5,718 nt of DNA, from positions 1 to 5,718 of the forward strand of contig JACGUK010000061.1 of NCBI GenBank assembly GCA_024256265.1, written 5' to 3'. Below, piece after piece: positions 5,659 to 5,718 of this stretch; position 1 is the first letter of the stretch; the number at the start of each line of letters is the position of its first letter. The notes beneath the pieces were generated by a model, which made no database searches, was not told the origin of the DNA, and saw only the letters and a program-made list of their open reading frames with translations. This DNA comes from an archaeon. GTDB taxonomy: Archaea > Thermoproteota > Nitrososphaeria > Nitrososphaerales > JACAEJ01. The translations under genes were made by a program, and so were the position numbers.

Positions 5659-5718
5659 GATCTTTCAAGAAATCTGAAATCTACTCCTTTAATTATTTTT
5701 CTTTTATGATGATTTATA

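Noticed and set aside
1..5718. CRISPR array, tRNA/rRNA genes, insertion sequences, selenocysteine insertion element
   Set aside because: I saw no regularly spaced repeats, cloverleaf, transposase or terminal inverted repeats, and FwdB carries cysteine with no in-frame TGA.

Overview
The window looks like the genome of a methanofuran-using archaeon. It encodes three subunits of formylmethanofuran dehydrogenase (Fwd/Fmd), the start of a gene for the methanofuran-biosynthesis ligase MfnD, and a HisA/HisF-like protein of a type I associate with organisms having methanopterin-linked C1 metabolism. Archaeal traits fit this: poly-T terminators after C-runs, TATA-like boxes about 26 bp upstream of genes without a Shine-Dalgarno (SD) sequence, frequent AGG and ATA codons, and TTG starts. 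Some methylotrophic bacteria also use methanofuran-type enzymes, but a separate fwdD and a cysteine-rich FwdB N-terminus favour an archaeon. The species cannot be fixed. Base composition is AT-leaning, except for one GC-richer membrane-protein gene.

Layout. Positions 1-438 (minus) hold the first 146 codons of mfnD, which runs off the left edge. Positions 439-649 are AT-rich spacer with a small palindrome upstream of mfnD and a C-run/T-run terminator behind the next gene. Positions 650-1153 (minus) encode a six-helix channel or transporter of the GPR1/FUN34/YaaH (SatP) or AmiS/UreI type, with a TATA box placed for a leaderless start. Positions 1154-1504 contain an unlisted 47-codon minus-strand ORF (1223-1366) that I do not recognise, a 14-bp palindrome inside it, and the presumed promoter of the plus-strand gene. 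Positions 1505-2230 (plus) encode the HisA/HisF-like TIM barrel. It converges, with only 4 bp between stop codons, on the minus-strand run fwdD-fwdB-fwdA (5658 down to 2235), whose two internal junctions carry strong SD sequences built into the last codons of the upstream gene.

How the genes fit together. FwdB with FwdD forms the Mo/W-bis-pterin site that interconverts CO2 and formate. FwdA is the dinuclear-metal amidohydrolase that links formate to methanofuran. MfnD makes gamma-glutamyltyramine, an early precursor of methanofuran. The locus therefore combines cofactor synthesis and cofactor use. No fwdC or ferredoxin-type fwd gene is present; the gene after fwdA is the convergent HisA-like gene. 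The small-solute channel may have an unrelated history, given its composition.
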